A stretch of DNA of 64,000 nt from Loktanella sp. 3ANDIMAR09 (GTDB lineage: Bacteria; Pseudomonadota; Alphaproteobacteria; Rhodobacterales; Rhodobacteraceae), in the NCBI RefSeq assembly GCF_001420005.1, contig NZ_LJAK01000009.1, forward strand, positions 79,340 through 143,339. The letters are read 5' to 3'. Below, in pieces: positions 8,698 to 17,306 of this stretch. How positions within the stretch are numbered: the first letter of the stretch is position 1; each line of letters begins with the position of its first letter. A program made the position numbers and the translations under genes. The notes beneath the pieces are model-generated. The model was not told the DNA's origin and did not search any database. It saw nothing but the letters and a program-made list of their open reading frames with translations.

Positions 8698-10131
8698 ATG
8701 TTGATTGCCCCCACCCTGCCCCCTGCTGCCACACCGCGCCGGTCGCGTATCCGCCGTGCCCTGCTGGGTGGCGGGTTGGCCGATCTGGGCCGCCTGCCCC
8801 GCTATGCGGCATTCGCGATCCTGGGGGCCACGCTGATCTGGGCACCGATCACGGGCTATCTGCGCACGGCACCGCTGACCTACAAATCCAGCACGTCGCT
8901 GATCCTGCCCGGTTCGGGGGCATCGGCGTCGCTGAACCTGAACGGCATCGGTCAGGCCAGCTCTTATGCAAGTTCGGCATTCGCCAGCAACGCGGTCAGC
9001 CCGACCGAAACCTACAAACGCCTGCTGAACGCCGACCGCATCCTCGCGGCGGCCGCCCGGTCACTGGACATCAGCATGCGGGATCTGGGCCGCCCGCGCG
9101 TGTCACTGGTCGACCAGACCAGCCTGATCCATTTCGAAATGACAGGCGGCAGCCCCGTCGAGGCCAAGGCGCGGGGCGAGGCGATCCTGGATGCGTTTTT
9201 CACCGAATTGGACGCCCTGCGCGCCGACGAAGTCGCAACCCGCGAGGACAGCGGATTGCAGGCCATCGCTGATTATCGCGATTCGGTCGCCCAGACCCGG
9301 GCCGCCATCAGCACCCTCCAGGACAGCAGCGGATTGCTGTCGGTCGAACAATACGACGTGCTGATGGACCGGCACCTTGCCCTTGAAACCGGACTGCGCG
9401 CCCAGACGGCAACCCTCGCCGAAAAAGAGGCCGCGACAGCCAGCCTTTCGTCACAACTGGGCGTCAGCGCCGAGGCAGCGGCCCGCACGCTCAAGCTCTT
9501 TGCCGACGGTGCCTATCTGTCCTTGCTGGACGAGGCCGCGCGTTTTGCAGCCCAGCTGGCAGAGGCGCAATCGCAATTCGGTCCGCGCCATCCGCAGGTC
9601 GTCACGGCGCGGCAGGGCCACGATACCGCACGCCGCACGGCACAGGACCTCGCGCGTCAGGTCACTGGTCTGGATGATGCAACACTGGCCGGCCTCGACC
9701 TGGCACCTCAGGGCGTGCGGGCGGACCTGCTGGCCCAACTGGTCCAGATGGAGGCAGACAGCCGCGGCGCGCGCCAACAGCTCGAGGCGCTGCGCGCGCA
9801 ATACGCCGCCGGTCAGCGCGATCTGGCCGCCAAGGCAGCGGCCGCCGCACAACTTCAGGACCTCGAACGTGATTTTTCGGTGGCAGAGGCTGTCTTTGCC
9901 TCGGCCATCGCGCGGGCGCAATCCAGCAAATCTGACGTCTACGCGTCCTATCCGCTGGTGCAGGTCCTGGAAAACCCGTCGCTTGCTGACAGGCCGTCAT
10001 CCCCCAACCGCAAGCTGGCCTATGCCGCAGGCGGGGCCGCAACGATGATGATGCTGTTCGGCCTGATGATGGGCTGGATTCGTCTGGCACTGATCAGCCG
10101 CCTGCTGACCAAGCCTGAGCGTTCAGCATGA
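8698..10131 (+). CDS. Wzz/GumC-like polysaccharide chain-length or co-polymerase protein
   Basis: The predicted product is a 477-residue inner-membrane protein. The ATG at 8698 is preferred over a TTG at 8692 because AAGGAG (8685-8690) is then seven bases away. It has the Wzz arrangement: an N-terminal helix (AAFAILGATLIWAPITGYL), a long periplasmic region rich in Ala/Gln/Glu predicted to be coiled coil (about residues 160-410), and a C-terminal helix (AAGGAATMMMLFGLMMGWI). The Pro-rich NPSLADRPSSPNRKL before the last helix is the Wzz/GumC signature. No Walker kinase motif follows, so any tyrosine kinase must be separate. Its stop overlaps the next start as ATGA. Confidence 0.88.
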   Translation: MLIAPTLPPAATPRRSRIRRALLGGGLADLGRLPRYAAFAILGATLIWAPITGYLRTAPLTYKSSTSLILPGSGASASLNLNGIGQASSYASSAFASNAVSPTETYKRLLNADRILAAAARSLDISMRDLGRPRVSLVDQTSLIHFEMTGGSPVEAKARGEAILDAFFTELDALRADEVATREDSGLQAIADYRDSVAQTRAAISTLQDSSGLLSVEQYDVLMDRHLALETGLRAQTATLAEKEAATASLSSQLGVSAEAAARTLKLFADGAYLSLLDEAARFAAQLAEAQSQFGPRHPQVVTARQGHDTARRTAQDLARQVTGLDDATLAGLDLAPQGVRADLLAQLVQMEADSRGARQQLEALRAQYAAGQRDLAAKAAAAAQLQDLERDFSVAEAVFASAIARAQSSKSDVYASYPLVQVLENPSLADRPSSPNRKLAYAAGGAATMMMLFGLMMGWIRLALISRLLTKPERSA

Positions 10132-11393
10132 CCGACCTCAACCCGGTCGAGCGGTTCATCTACAAGACGCTGGTCTACACCTGGCCGCTGTATTTCATCG
10201 GCGCGCTCTATGTGGTGGGACCGGTTCTGGCTTGGATGCTGGGGGGCTTGGCCGTGCTGGTACTGTTCCTGGGGGATGCCATCCGGGAAGATATGCGCGC
10301 GGCAGGGCCGATCCCGCCGGTGGTCTGGATGTGGATCATCGGCATGGCGGTCATGCTGATCGCACTCTGGGTCGGTCACCTGAACTGGAACATGGGCCTG
10401 AAGCAGACGATCAAATCCAGCATCGGATGGGCCAAGGGCTGGGCCCTGATGGCGCTGTTTCCGCTGGCGGGTGCTGTGCTGCCGATCCGGCGCAGCGTGC
10501 TGATCCGGGGGCAATGCGTCATCGGGCTGGGCACATTGATCCTGGCCCCGATCCTGCTGGCCGCACCACATATCGGATTGCCGGAAAAGATTTTCACCTC
10601 ACCGCTCAAGGCCGTGGGGGGACCGGGGCCGGAATATTTCTCGGTCTATTTCTTTACCTGGGACCCCTCCAGTTGGACGCCGCGCTGGCAGTTCTATGCC
10701 CCCTGGTCGCCCTTTGCCGCGATGCTGGGCCTGATGATGGTCCTGTTCGCGATGGAAGAGGACAACACACGCTGGCGGCGCATCGGGATCGCCGCGGGCA
10801 TGCTGATGATCCTCGCGTCGAAGTCGCGCATGGGGTTGGTGGGGCTGGTGGCCTGCACGATCGGGCCCCGCATGATGCCGTTGCTGTTGCGGGGCTGGGC
10901 CTGGCAGGTGGTCGCCGGTCTGACCGCCTCGATGGCGATGCTGGGTGCGACGATGGCGGCGGCGGCGCTTGATGCCGTGGCCACGTTCAAGGGCGCGCGC
11001 GCCGACAGCACGCGGGTCCGCGAAACCCTGCAGCGGATCGCATGGGAACGCTGGAAAAACGACGCGGTCTGGTTCGGCCACGGGCGTGTGGCCCCCGGAT
11101 CGCACGCGGTGGAATACATGCCCATCGGCAGCCACCACACCTGGTATGGGCTGTTGTTCGTCAAGGGCGTGGTCGGACTGCTGGCGCTGCTGGTGCCCTT
11201 TGTCTGGCAGTTGGCCATCGCGATGAAGGACGCCACACTGGGGCCGCGCGGACGGCTGCCGATGGGGTTCATGATGACGCTGACCCTGCTGTCCTTCGGG
11301 GAAAACGTCGAAATCGAGGCCTATCTGCTGTGGCCAGGCCTGATGCTGCTGGGCATCCACGCCCGCGAGGTGCGCAGCGCCCCCGCCCTGTGA
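10128..11393 (+). CDS. O-antigen polymerase/ligase-like membrane protein (Wzy/WaaL type)
   Basis: This 421-residue protein has about ten predicted membrane helices. A large loop near the C-terminus contains IGSHHTWYGLLFVKGVVGLL, matching the His-containing motif of the Wzy_C/WaaL superfamily, which polymerises or ligates lipid-linked sugar units at the periplasmic face. Basic residues in DSTRVRETLQRIAWERWKND fit the family's substrate-binding loop. The start ATG overlaps the stop of the Wzz-like gene, so the two are translationally coupled. Whether it is a polymerase or a ligase cannot be decided here; the Wzz partner favours polymerase. Confidence 0.82.
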   Translation: MTDLNPVERFIYKTLVYTWPLYFIGALYVVGPVLAWMLGGLAVLVLFLGDAIREDMRAAGPIPPVVWMWIIGMAVMLIALWVGHLNWNMGLKQTIKSSIGWAKGWALMALFPLAGAVLPIRRSVLIRGQCVIGLGTLILAPILLAAPHIGLPEKIFTSPLKAVGGPGPEYFSVYFFTWDPSSWTPRWQFYAPWSPFAAMLGLMMVLFAMEEDNTRWRRIGIAAGMLMILASKSRMGLVGLVACTIGPRMMPLLLRGWAWQVVAGLTASMAMLGATMAAAALDAVATFKGARADSTRVRETLQRIAWERWKNDAVWFGHGRVAPGSHAVEYMPIGSHHTWYGLLFVKGVVGLLALLVPFVWQLAIAMKDATLGPRGRLPMGFMMTLTLLSFGENVEIEAYLLWPGLMLLGIHAREVRSAPAL

Positions 11394-11461
11394 TGAACGG
11401 GCCGTTGTCACCGACGCGCCCCTGCCCCAAGGTATCCGCAGATGCACCACAGGATACCGTC

Positions 11462-12439
11462 ATGACCGATCTCAACCAGCCGCTGGGCGGCAATACCATG
11501 CCCCGTTTCGGCGGCCCCGCGACCATGATGCGGCTGCCAGCGCAGCACACTGCCGCCGGGCTGGATGCCTGTTTCATTGGCGTGCCGCTGGATATCGGCA
11601 CCTCAAACCGCCCCGGCACGCGCCTCGGTCCGCGCCAGATCCGCGACGAAAGCAGGATGCTGCGCCCCTACAACATGGCGACCGGGGCTGCGCCCTTTGA
11701 CAGCTTGCAGGTGGCGGATCTTGGCGACGTGGCCATCAACACATTCGATCTGAAAAAATCGGTCGGGATCATTGCCGATCACTACCGCGCGGTGCTGGCC
11801 CATGACGTGATCCCGCTGACACTGGGTGGGGATCATACGATCACCTGGCCCATCCTGCGGGCGATTGCCGAAAAACACGGCCCCGTTGCCCTGATCCATG
11901 TCGATGCCTACGCCGACACCAACGCAGATATGTTTGGCGAAAAGGTGGCCCACGGCTGTCCGTTCCGCCGCGCCCACGAGGAAGGTCTGCTGATCGACGA
12001 CAAGGTGTTCCAGATCGGGTTGCGCGGCACCGGCTACGCCCCCGCCGATTTCGACTGGGGGCGCGCGCGTGGCTGGTCCGTCATCCCGGCCGAGGCGTGC
12101 TGGCACAGATCATTGACCCCGCTGATGGCGCAAATCCGCGACCGGATCGGTGATGCGCCCGTCTATCTGACCTTTGACATCGACAGTCTGGACCCCGCAC
12201 TTGCCCCCGGCACGGGCACGGCGGAAATCGGCGGTCTGACAATCCAGCAAGGCATGGAAATCGTGCGCGGCTGCGCCGGCCTCAATCTGGTCGGCTGCGA
12301 TCTGGTCGAGGTCTCGCCGCCCTATGACATGGCCGGCAACACCGCCGTGGCGGGCGCGGGCCTGCTGTTTGAAATGCTGTGCGCCCTGCCCGGTGTCGCA
12401 AGGACCGGACAGGGTGCCACATCCGATATCGCGTTCTAG
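11462..12439 (+). CDS. Ureohydrolase, guanidinobutyrase/agmatinase-like (Mn-ligand His replaced by Tyr)
   Basis: This 325-residue cytoplasmic enzyme belongs to the arginase/agmatinase family. By similarity to Pseudomonas GbuA (NQPLGGN.MPRFGG.ATMMRLP start; RPYNMATGAAPFDSL; GCDLVEVSPPYD) it probably removes urea from 4-guanidinobutyrate or a related guanidino acid. Metal motifs are GGDHT (about residues 123-127), HVDAYADT (about 146-153) and TFDIDSLDP. The family's second motif is normally DAHxD; here residue 150 is Tyr (codon TAC, 11909-11911), so a usual Mn ligand is missing. The rest of the fold looks intact. Its 3' end overlaps the convergent ABC permease by four bases. Confidence 0.9.
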   Translation: MTDLNQPLGGNTMPRFGGPATMMRLPAQHTAAGLDACFIGVPLDIGTSNRPGTRLGPRQIRDESRMLRPYNMATGAAPFDSLQVADLGDVAINTFDLKKSVGIIADHYRAVLAHDVIPLTLGGDHTITWPILRAIAEKHGPVALIHVDAYADTNADMFGEKVAHGCPFRRAHEEGLLIDDKVFQIGLRGTGYAPADFDWGRARGWSVIPAEACWHRSLTPLMAQIRDRIGDAPVYLTFDIDSLDPALAPGTGTAEIGGLTIQQGMEIVRGCAGLNLVGCDLVEVSPPYDMAGNTAVAGAGLLFEMLCALPGVARTGQGATSDIAF

Positions 12440-13194
12440 CTCTGGGCGCGTTCGGCCCAGCCTGCGAATATCTTTTCCAGGAAAACGACCGCGTAATACA
12501 GCACGATCCCCAACACCGCGAGCGCGATCAGAACGGCAAACATCAACGGGTAATTTCCGTTCGTCTCACCCGATTTGAACAGCGCGCCCAGACCCCGCCC
12601 GTGCGGGCTGACGATTTCCACAAGGTTGGTGCCGATGAACGCCAGCGTCGCCGCCACCTTGAGCGCGCCAAAGAATTCCGGCAGTGTTTTCGGCAGTGCG
12701 ATCTTGCGGAAAATCGTGAATTTCGACGCACCCAGCGCGCGCAGGATGTCCCGATATTCCGGTTCCAGCGTCGACAGACCGATCCCCACCGACACCGCGA
12801 TCGGAAAGAACGAGATCATGAAGGCCATCAGCACCGTGTTGAAATCATGTTGCCCGATGAACAGAAGCGCGATGACGGGCACCAGCGTCGCCTTTGGCAC
12901 CGCGTTGAACCCGACCAGCAGCGGATACAGCGCGTCCCGCGCAATGCGCGAAAAGCCGATGATCATGCCCAGCAATGTGCCGAACACCACGGCCAAAAAC
13001 AGCCCGACAACGGTCCGCCACAGCGTCTGCCAGCCCATGATCAGGAACAATTCCTTGTACTGCCAGAACGCGGGCGGCAGGTCGGACGGCGACGCCATCT
13101 TGTAGTTCGGCCAACCGTTGACCCAGACCAGAAATTCCCAAAACCCAAGGAAAATCAGGATCGACGCGACCGGAACAGCGATCTTGTACAGCAT
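12436..13194 (-). CDS. ABC transporter permease, NitT/TauT (SsuC/ThiX-like) family
   Basis: This 252-residue inner-membrane permease has about six hydrophobic helices (for example VASILIFLGFWEFLVWV and FLAVVFGTLLGMIIGFS). The cytoplasmic coupling loop EYRDILRALGASKFTIFRKIALPKTLPEF has the EAA-like pattern that contacts the ATPase. It is the last gene of a binding protein-ATPase-permease operon; its ATG overlaps the ATPase stop as TGATG. The family imports small sulfonates, nitrate, thiamin precursors, purines and similar solutes; the substrate here is not evident. Confidence 0.9.
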   Translation of the reverse strand: MLYKIAVPVASILIFLGFWEFLVWVNGWPNYKMASPSDLPPAFWQYKELFLIMGWQTLWRTVVGLFLAVVFGTLLGMIIGFSRIARDALYPLLVGFNAVPKATLVPVIALLFIGQHDFNTVLMAFMISFFPIAVSVGIGLSTLEPEYRDILRALGASKFTIFRKIALPKTLPEFFGALKVAATLAFIGTNLVEIVSPHGRGLGALFKSGETNGNYPLMFAVLIALAVLGIVLYYAVVFLEKIFAGWAERAQS

Positions 13195-13982
13195 CAGTGC
13201 GCCCCCCCGTCACGGCCCTGTGCGATCTTGATCTGATCGCGCAGGATATGCAGCATGTCCGCCACCTTGGGCGTATAGAGAACGTCCAGCGTGCGGTCCT
13301 CTGGCAGATCGACGTCCATGACATATTGCGTGCGCGCAGGCCGGCCGGACAGCACAATCACCTGATCGCCCAGAAACACGCTTTCGCGCAGATCGTGGGT
13401 AATCAGCACGGTCGTGAACGGTTCGGCGCGGCGCAGATCGCGCATGGTCTGCCACAGATCCTCACGCGTGAAAGCATCCAGCGCGCCAAAGGGTTCGTCC
13501 ATGATCAGCACTTCGGGCTTGTGGACCAGCGACCGGCAAAGCGACGCACGCTGCCGCATCCCGCCCGACAGTTCAGATGGGCGTTTGTTTTCGAACCCGG
13601 TCAGCCCGACCATGTCCAGCAGTTCCATCGCCCGCGCCTCGCGGTCGGCACGCGACATGCGTGGGGCCACGATTTCCAGCGGCAGGATCACGTTGTCCAT
13701 GATCGTGCGCCATTCCAGCAGCACCGGGTTCTGAAACGCCATACCGACCGTCTTGCGCGGGCCCTTGACCCGTTCGCCATGCAGGTAGACCTCACCCTCG
13801 TCGGGTTTCATCAGACCGGCCACCAACCGCGTCAACGTGGATTTGCCGCAACCGGACGGCCCGACCACAGCGGCAAAGGTGCCCGTCGGCACCGACACAT
13901 CCAGACCGTCCAAAACGGGCAATGGCCCGCTGGCGGTGGCATAGGCGTGTTTCACGCCCTTGATCTCGATCAGGTTTTCGAT
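13194..13982 (-). CDS. ABC transporter ATP-binding protein (start uncertain, probably ATC)
   Basis: The ATPase has Walker A GPSGCGKSTL, signature LSGGMRQR, Walker B VLIMDEPF and the switch His (ITHDL). A frame from ATG 14036 would give 280 residues, but its first 18 codons encode a perfect GC hairpin and no conserved sequence. The family's usual N-terminus (ENLIEIKGVKHAY) begins at an in-frame ATC (13982-13980), with GAGGGGGG five bases upstream. The rare ATC is therefore proposed as the start, giving 262 residues. No ATG or GTG fits between; the next GTG would remove the first strand. It energises the adjacent permease. Confidence 0.88.
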   Translation of the reverse strand: MENLIEIKGVKHAYATASGPLPVLDGLDVSVPTGTFAAVVGPSGCGKSTLTRLVAGLMKPDEGEVYLHGERVKGPRKTVGMAFQNPVLLEWRTIMDNVILPLEIVAPRMSRADREARAMELLDMVGLTGFENKRPSELSGGMRQRASLCRSLVHKPEVLIMDEPFGALDAFTREDLWQTMRDLRRAEPFTTVLITHDLRESVFLGDQVIVLSGRPARTQYVMDVDLPEDRTLDVLYTPKVADMLHILRDQIKIAQGRDGGAH

Positions 13983-14006
13983 GGTGTCCCCCCCTCGTTC
14001 TGAAAT

Positions 14007-14029
14007 CGGGCCGCCCGATGGGCGGCCCG
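14007..14029 (-). promoter_or_regulatory. Intra-operon stem-loop between binding-protein and ATPase genes
   Basis: CGGGCCGCCC GAT GGGCGGCCCG is a perfect 10-base stem with a 3-base loop, placed between the binding-protein stop (14037) and the ATPase coding region. No strong U-run follows, so it is more likely an mRNA-stabilising or partial-termination hairpin. Such elements commonly raise binding-protein expression over that of the membrane components. Confidence 0.7.
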
Positions 14030-14036
14030 TCGTCAT

Positions 14037-15044
14037 TCAGTTCAGCATACGCGCGTCAGCGGGCGGCAGATAGCTTGGATCAAAATAGAGAGCTGCGTCA
14101 GGCTCATTCACGAACTCATAGACACTCTTGGTCTGTTCGATCGCGCTGGCCATCCGCGCATCGTCGATCCCGCCCATGCCGTTCTCGGCCACGTAGTCGG
14201 TCAGCACGTTGGCATCGATCGACATTTGCAGACGCTCGGTTTCCAAGGCTGCATCGGCGGCCGGGTTGCGTTCGATCAGTGCTGCAATCGCCGCATCAGG
14301 CGTTGCGATGGCGTCCTTCCAGCCCATCGCCACGGCGGTCAGGAAGCCCGTCACAGCATCCGGGTTGGCGGCGGCAAAGTCGGTGTTCACGATGATCGCA
14401 TTGCCATAGAGATCGACACCATAATCCGCCATCAGCAGCGTCGAGATATCGTCAGCCGCGACCCCCAGACGTTTGAGGTTCAGCACGGACGAGAACGAAA
14501 ACCCCGTGATCGCAGCCACTTCGCCTTCGGCCAACATCGGCTCGCGGGTCGGGAAACCGACGGGTTCGACCGTGATGCTGCCCATATCCAGACCGGTTTC
14601 CGCGGCAAAGATCGGGAACTGCGCCCATGCACCATCGGGCGGCGGGGCGCCCAGAACCTTGCCCGCAAGGTCGGCCGGGGCCTCGACGCCCAGCGACTTG
14701 CGCCCGACCACGGCAAAGGGGGGCTTGTCATAGACCATCATCACGGCCGTCACGGGCGCGCCGGGGTTCTGGTCAAGGAATCGCATCAGCGAGTTGATGT
14801 CAGCGAATCCGATGGGAAAGGCCCCGGTCGCGACCTTGGGGATCGCATCCAGCGAACCCGCACCTTCGCTGATCGTGACTTCCAAACCCTGATCGGTGAA
14901 ATATCCCGCATCAAGTGCATGAAAATAGGGCGCTGCCGGGCCTTCGAATTTCCAGTCCAGCGAAAACGGCATTTCGGTCTGCGCAATGGCCGGGGCCGCA
15001 ATCAGGGCCACGGCAGCAGCCAGCATCGAGGTATGAAGCGTCAT
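14037..15044 (-). CDS. ABC transporter substrate-binding protein, NMT1/THI5-like
   Basis: This 335-residue periplasmic protein has a signal peptide (MTLHTSMLAAAVALIAAPAIAQ, cleavage after AIAQ or nearby). The mature part is a NMT1/THI5/SsuA-type fold: MPFSLDWKFEGPAAPYFHAL, GYFTDQGLEVTISEGAGS, GFADINSLMRFL, YLPPADARMLN. The ATG at 15044 is chosen over 15056 because GGGA lies suitably upstream and the signal then starts cleanly. It heads a three-gene import operon. The family binds pyrimidines, thiamin precursors, xanthine, nitrate or sulfonates. The nearby ureohydrolase hints at a nitrogenous compound, but that is only context. Confidence 0.9.
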   Translation of the reverse strand: MTLHTSMLAAAVALIAAPAIAQTEMPFSLDWKFEGPAAPYFHALDAGYFTDQGLEVTISEGAGSLDAIPKVATGAFPIGFADINSLMRFLDQNPGAPVTAVMMVYDKPPFAVVGRKSLGVEAPADLAGKVLGAPPPDGAWAQFPIFAAETGLDMGSITVEPVGFPTREPMLAEGEVAAITGFSFSSVLNLKRLGVAADDISTLLMADYGVDLYGNAIIVNTDFAAANPDAVTGFLTAVAMGWKDAIATPDAAIAALIERNPAADAALETERLQMSIDANVLTDYVAENGMGGIDDARMASAIEQTKSVYEFVNEPDAALYFDPSYLPPADARMLN

Positions 15045-15330
15045 GTTTTGTCCCATTCTGATGATATCCCGCTGACGCTAGCGACGTGAACGACATCGCG
15101 CGAGTCCAATCTTGGCATCGGTCATGCCGGACATGGGGCGCCTCTGGCCTGCCTGAAAACTAATCACATGCTGGCGGGCGCTGCCAAAGGATTCACGGTT
15201 TTGCAAACCCCTCCTGCGGCAGTGCCGCTTGAATTGCGCGCAGCACTCGGCAATCTTGCCCCGAATGACAGGATTGAAACCGCATGCCGCACCCGGATCG
15301 ACAGCCAGCGCCCCACAGCAGGGGGCAATC

Positions 15331-16215
15331 ATGATCGGCGGGATTGATCTGGGCGGCACCAAGATCGAGGCGCGCCTGTTCGATGACACGGCAGAGCGGA
15401 CCCACGATATGCGCCGCGTGCCGACACCGCTGGATGATTTTGATGCACTCTTTGCCGGATTGACGGCGCAGATCGACTGGTTGCGGGATCAGGCAGGCGA
15501 CCCCGCTCTGGCCGTTGGCGTCTGCGTGCCCGGCGTGATCGACCCGCAGACCGGCGCGGTCTGGGCGGCAAACGTGCCGCTGGCGGGGCAGGATCTGGGG
15601 GCCGCGCTGACGGCGCATTATGGGCGCAGTTTTCCCGTTGTCGTCGACAGCATGGCCTTTGCATATTCGGAAACCCACGGTGGGGCCGGTCAGGACGGAC
15701 GCTGCGTGCTGGGGCTGGTGCTGGGCACGGGTGTCGGGGCCGGGCTGTGCCTGGACGGCGCATTTCCACCGCGCGCGGCCGGATTGGCTGTTGAAATCGG
15801 CCATGTCGGCGTGCCTGCCCGCGCTTTGGCGCGCCACGGATTGCCCCTCTGGGGCTGTGGGTGCGGGCGCGCGGGATGCTGGGAAACCTGCATTTCCGGG
15901 ACGGGTCTGGCGCGGTTGGCGTCCCATGTCACCGGCCAGGCCGGACCCGCGGAACAGGTGACGGACCCTGCAACCCTCGACATCTGGGCGGACCTGACCG
16001 GCGAGGCGCTGGCCACGTTGCAAAACCTGATCGACCCTGACGTCATCGTCATCGGCGGCGGTCTGAGCCGGCGCGCCGACCTGATCGCACGTTTGCCAGC
16101 GGCACTGGAGATGCATCGACTGGGCCAGACCCGCGCGCCCGCAATCCGCGTGGCGCGGCATGGCGACAGTTCAGGCGCGCGCGGTGCGGCCCTGCTTGCT
16201 GCGACCCGATGCTGA
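15331..16215 (+). CDS. nagK: N-acetylglucosamine kinase-like ROK protein
   Basis: This 294-residue cytoplasmic sugar kinase starts at ATG 15331 (MIGGIDLGGTKIEARLFDD), with a GGGGG run just upstream. ROK features are the phosphate-binding DLGGTK, LGTGVGAGLCLDG, the EIGHVGV motif, and the zinc site CGCGRAGCWET. The next gene encodes GlcNAc-6-phosphate deacetylase and overlaps by seven bases, so phosphorylation of GlcNAc from peptidoglycan or chitin turnover is the likely role. Glucose or ManNAc cannot be excluded from sequence alone. Confidence 0.88.
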   Translation: MIGGIDLGGTKIEARLFDDTAERTHDMRRVPTPLDDFDALFAGLTAQIDWLRDQAGDPALAVGVCVPGVIDPQTGAVWAANVPLAGQDLGAALTAHYGRSFPVVVDSMAFAYSETHGGAGQDGRCVLGLVLGTGVGAGLCLDGAFPPRAAGLAVEIGHVGVPARALARHGLPLWGCGCGRAGCWETCISGTGLARLASHVTGQAGPAEQVTDPATLDIWADLTGEALATLQNLIDPDVIVIGGGLSRRADLIARLPAALEMHRLGQTRAPAIRVARHGDSSGARGAALLAATRC

Positions 16216-17306
16216 TCGCGCCTGACCTGTTGTGGCAGTCCGGTCGCGGCACGACCGGGATGGGCGTCACGCTGGCAGGCGGTCGGGTGATGCGTATCGC
16301 CCCCTTGGCCGGGGCAACGCCCGACCTGCGCGTCGCAGTGCTGATGCCGGGTTGCACTGATTTGCAGGTGAACGGCGGCGGTGGCGTGTTGTTCAACAAT
16401 GATCCCACGGTTGACGGACTGGAACGGATCGTCACCGCTCATCAGACCCGCGGCACGGCAGAGGTCATGGCCACGGTCATCACGGACCACCCCGATGTGA
16501 CCGAGGCCGCGGCCCAGGCCGTGATCGCCGCCCGCACCATGCCCGGCCTGCTGGGCCTGCATATCGAAGGACCGCATATCGCGCTGGCGCGGCGCGGCAC
16601 CCATGACCCTGACGCCATCCGCCCGCTGGACGCATGCACGGTTGACCTGATCGCGCGGCTGCGCGCCCATGATGTTCCGGTCATGCTGACCCTCGCGCCC
16701 GAATGCAGCGACGCCGGGCTGATGGCCCAGGTTGCGGCCACCGGTGCCATCCTGTCGGCGGGCCATTCGGATGCGACAGCGCCCCAGACGGCCGCGGCAC
16801 TGGATGCGGGGATCACCTGTTTCACCCATCTTTTCAACGCGATGCCGCCGATGACGTCGCGCGCGCCGGGCATGGTTGGTCGCGCACTGCTGTCGCAGGC
16901 CTATTGCGGCCTGATCGCGGATGGCATCCACGTGGACTGGGACATGATCCGGATCGCCCTGGCCGCGCGGCCGGTTGCGGATCGGATGTTCCTCGTCTCG
17001 GACGCGATGGCGACGGTCGGCGGCCCGGATGAATTCGACCTCTATGGCCGGACCATCCGTGTGGCCGACGGGGCGCTGATCAATGCAGAGGGTGCGCTGG
17101 CCGGCGCGCATCTGGACATGGCAACGGCCTGTGCCAACATTCATCAACACGCCGGGGTATCCGTCGCACAGGCCATTCGCATGGCGACCGACATTCCGCG
17201 CAGTGTTCTGGGCCTGCGCCCCCGGTCGATCACGCAGGACACCCCGGTGCGTGACCTGCTGGCACTGGGCGCGGACATGGGGCGCATCATCCTGCCCGAT
17301 CAATAG
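16209..17306 (+). CDS. nagA: N-acetylglucosamine-6-phosphate deacetylase
   Basis: This 365-residue amidohydrolase converts GlcNAc-6-P to glucosamine-6-P and acetate. Family motifs are PGCTDLQVNGGGG near the N-terminus, GLHIEGPHI with the metal-binding Glu, ILSAGHSDAT, TCFTHLFNAMPPM, and the catalytic Asp in LVSDAMATVGG. The ATG at 16209 lies inside the end of nagK, so the two are translationally coupled. No nagB is next to it. The 3' end overlaps the convergent MarR-family gene by seven bases. Confidence 0.93.
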   Translation: MLIAPDLLWQSGRGTTGMGVTLAGGRVMRIAPLAGATPDLRVAVLMPGCTDLQVNGGGGVLFNNDPTVDGLERIVTAHQTRGTAEVMATVITDHPDVTEAAAQAVIAARTMPGLLGLHIEGPHIALARRGTHDPDAIRPLDACTVDLIARLRAHDVPVMLTLAPECSDAGLMAQVAATGAILSAGHSDATAPQTAAALDAGITCFTHLFNAMPPMTSRAPGMVGRALLSQAYCGLIADGIHVDWDMIRIALAARPVADRMFLVSDAMATVGGPDEFDLYGRTIRVADGALINAEGALAGAHLDMATACANIHQHAGVSVAQAIRMATDIPRSVLGLRPRSITQDTPVRDLLALGADMGRIILPDQ

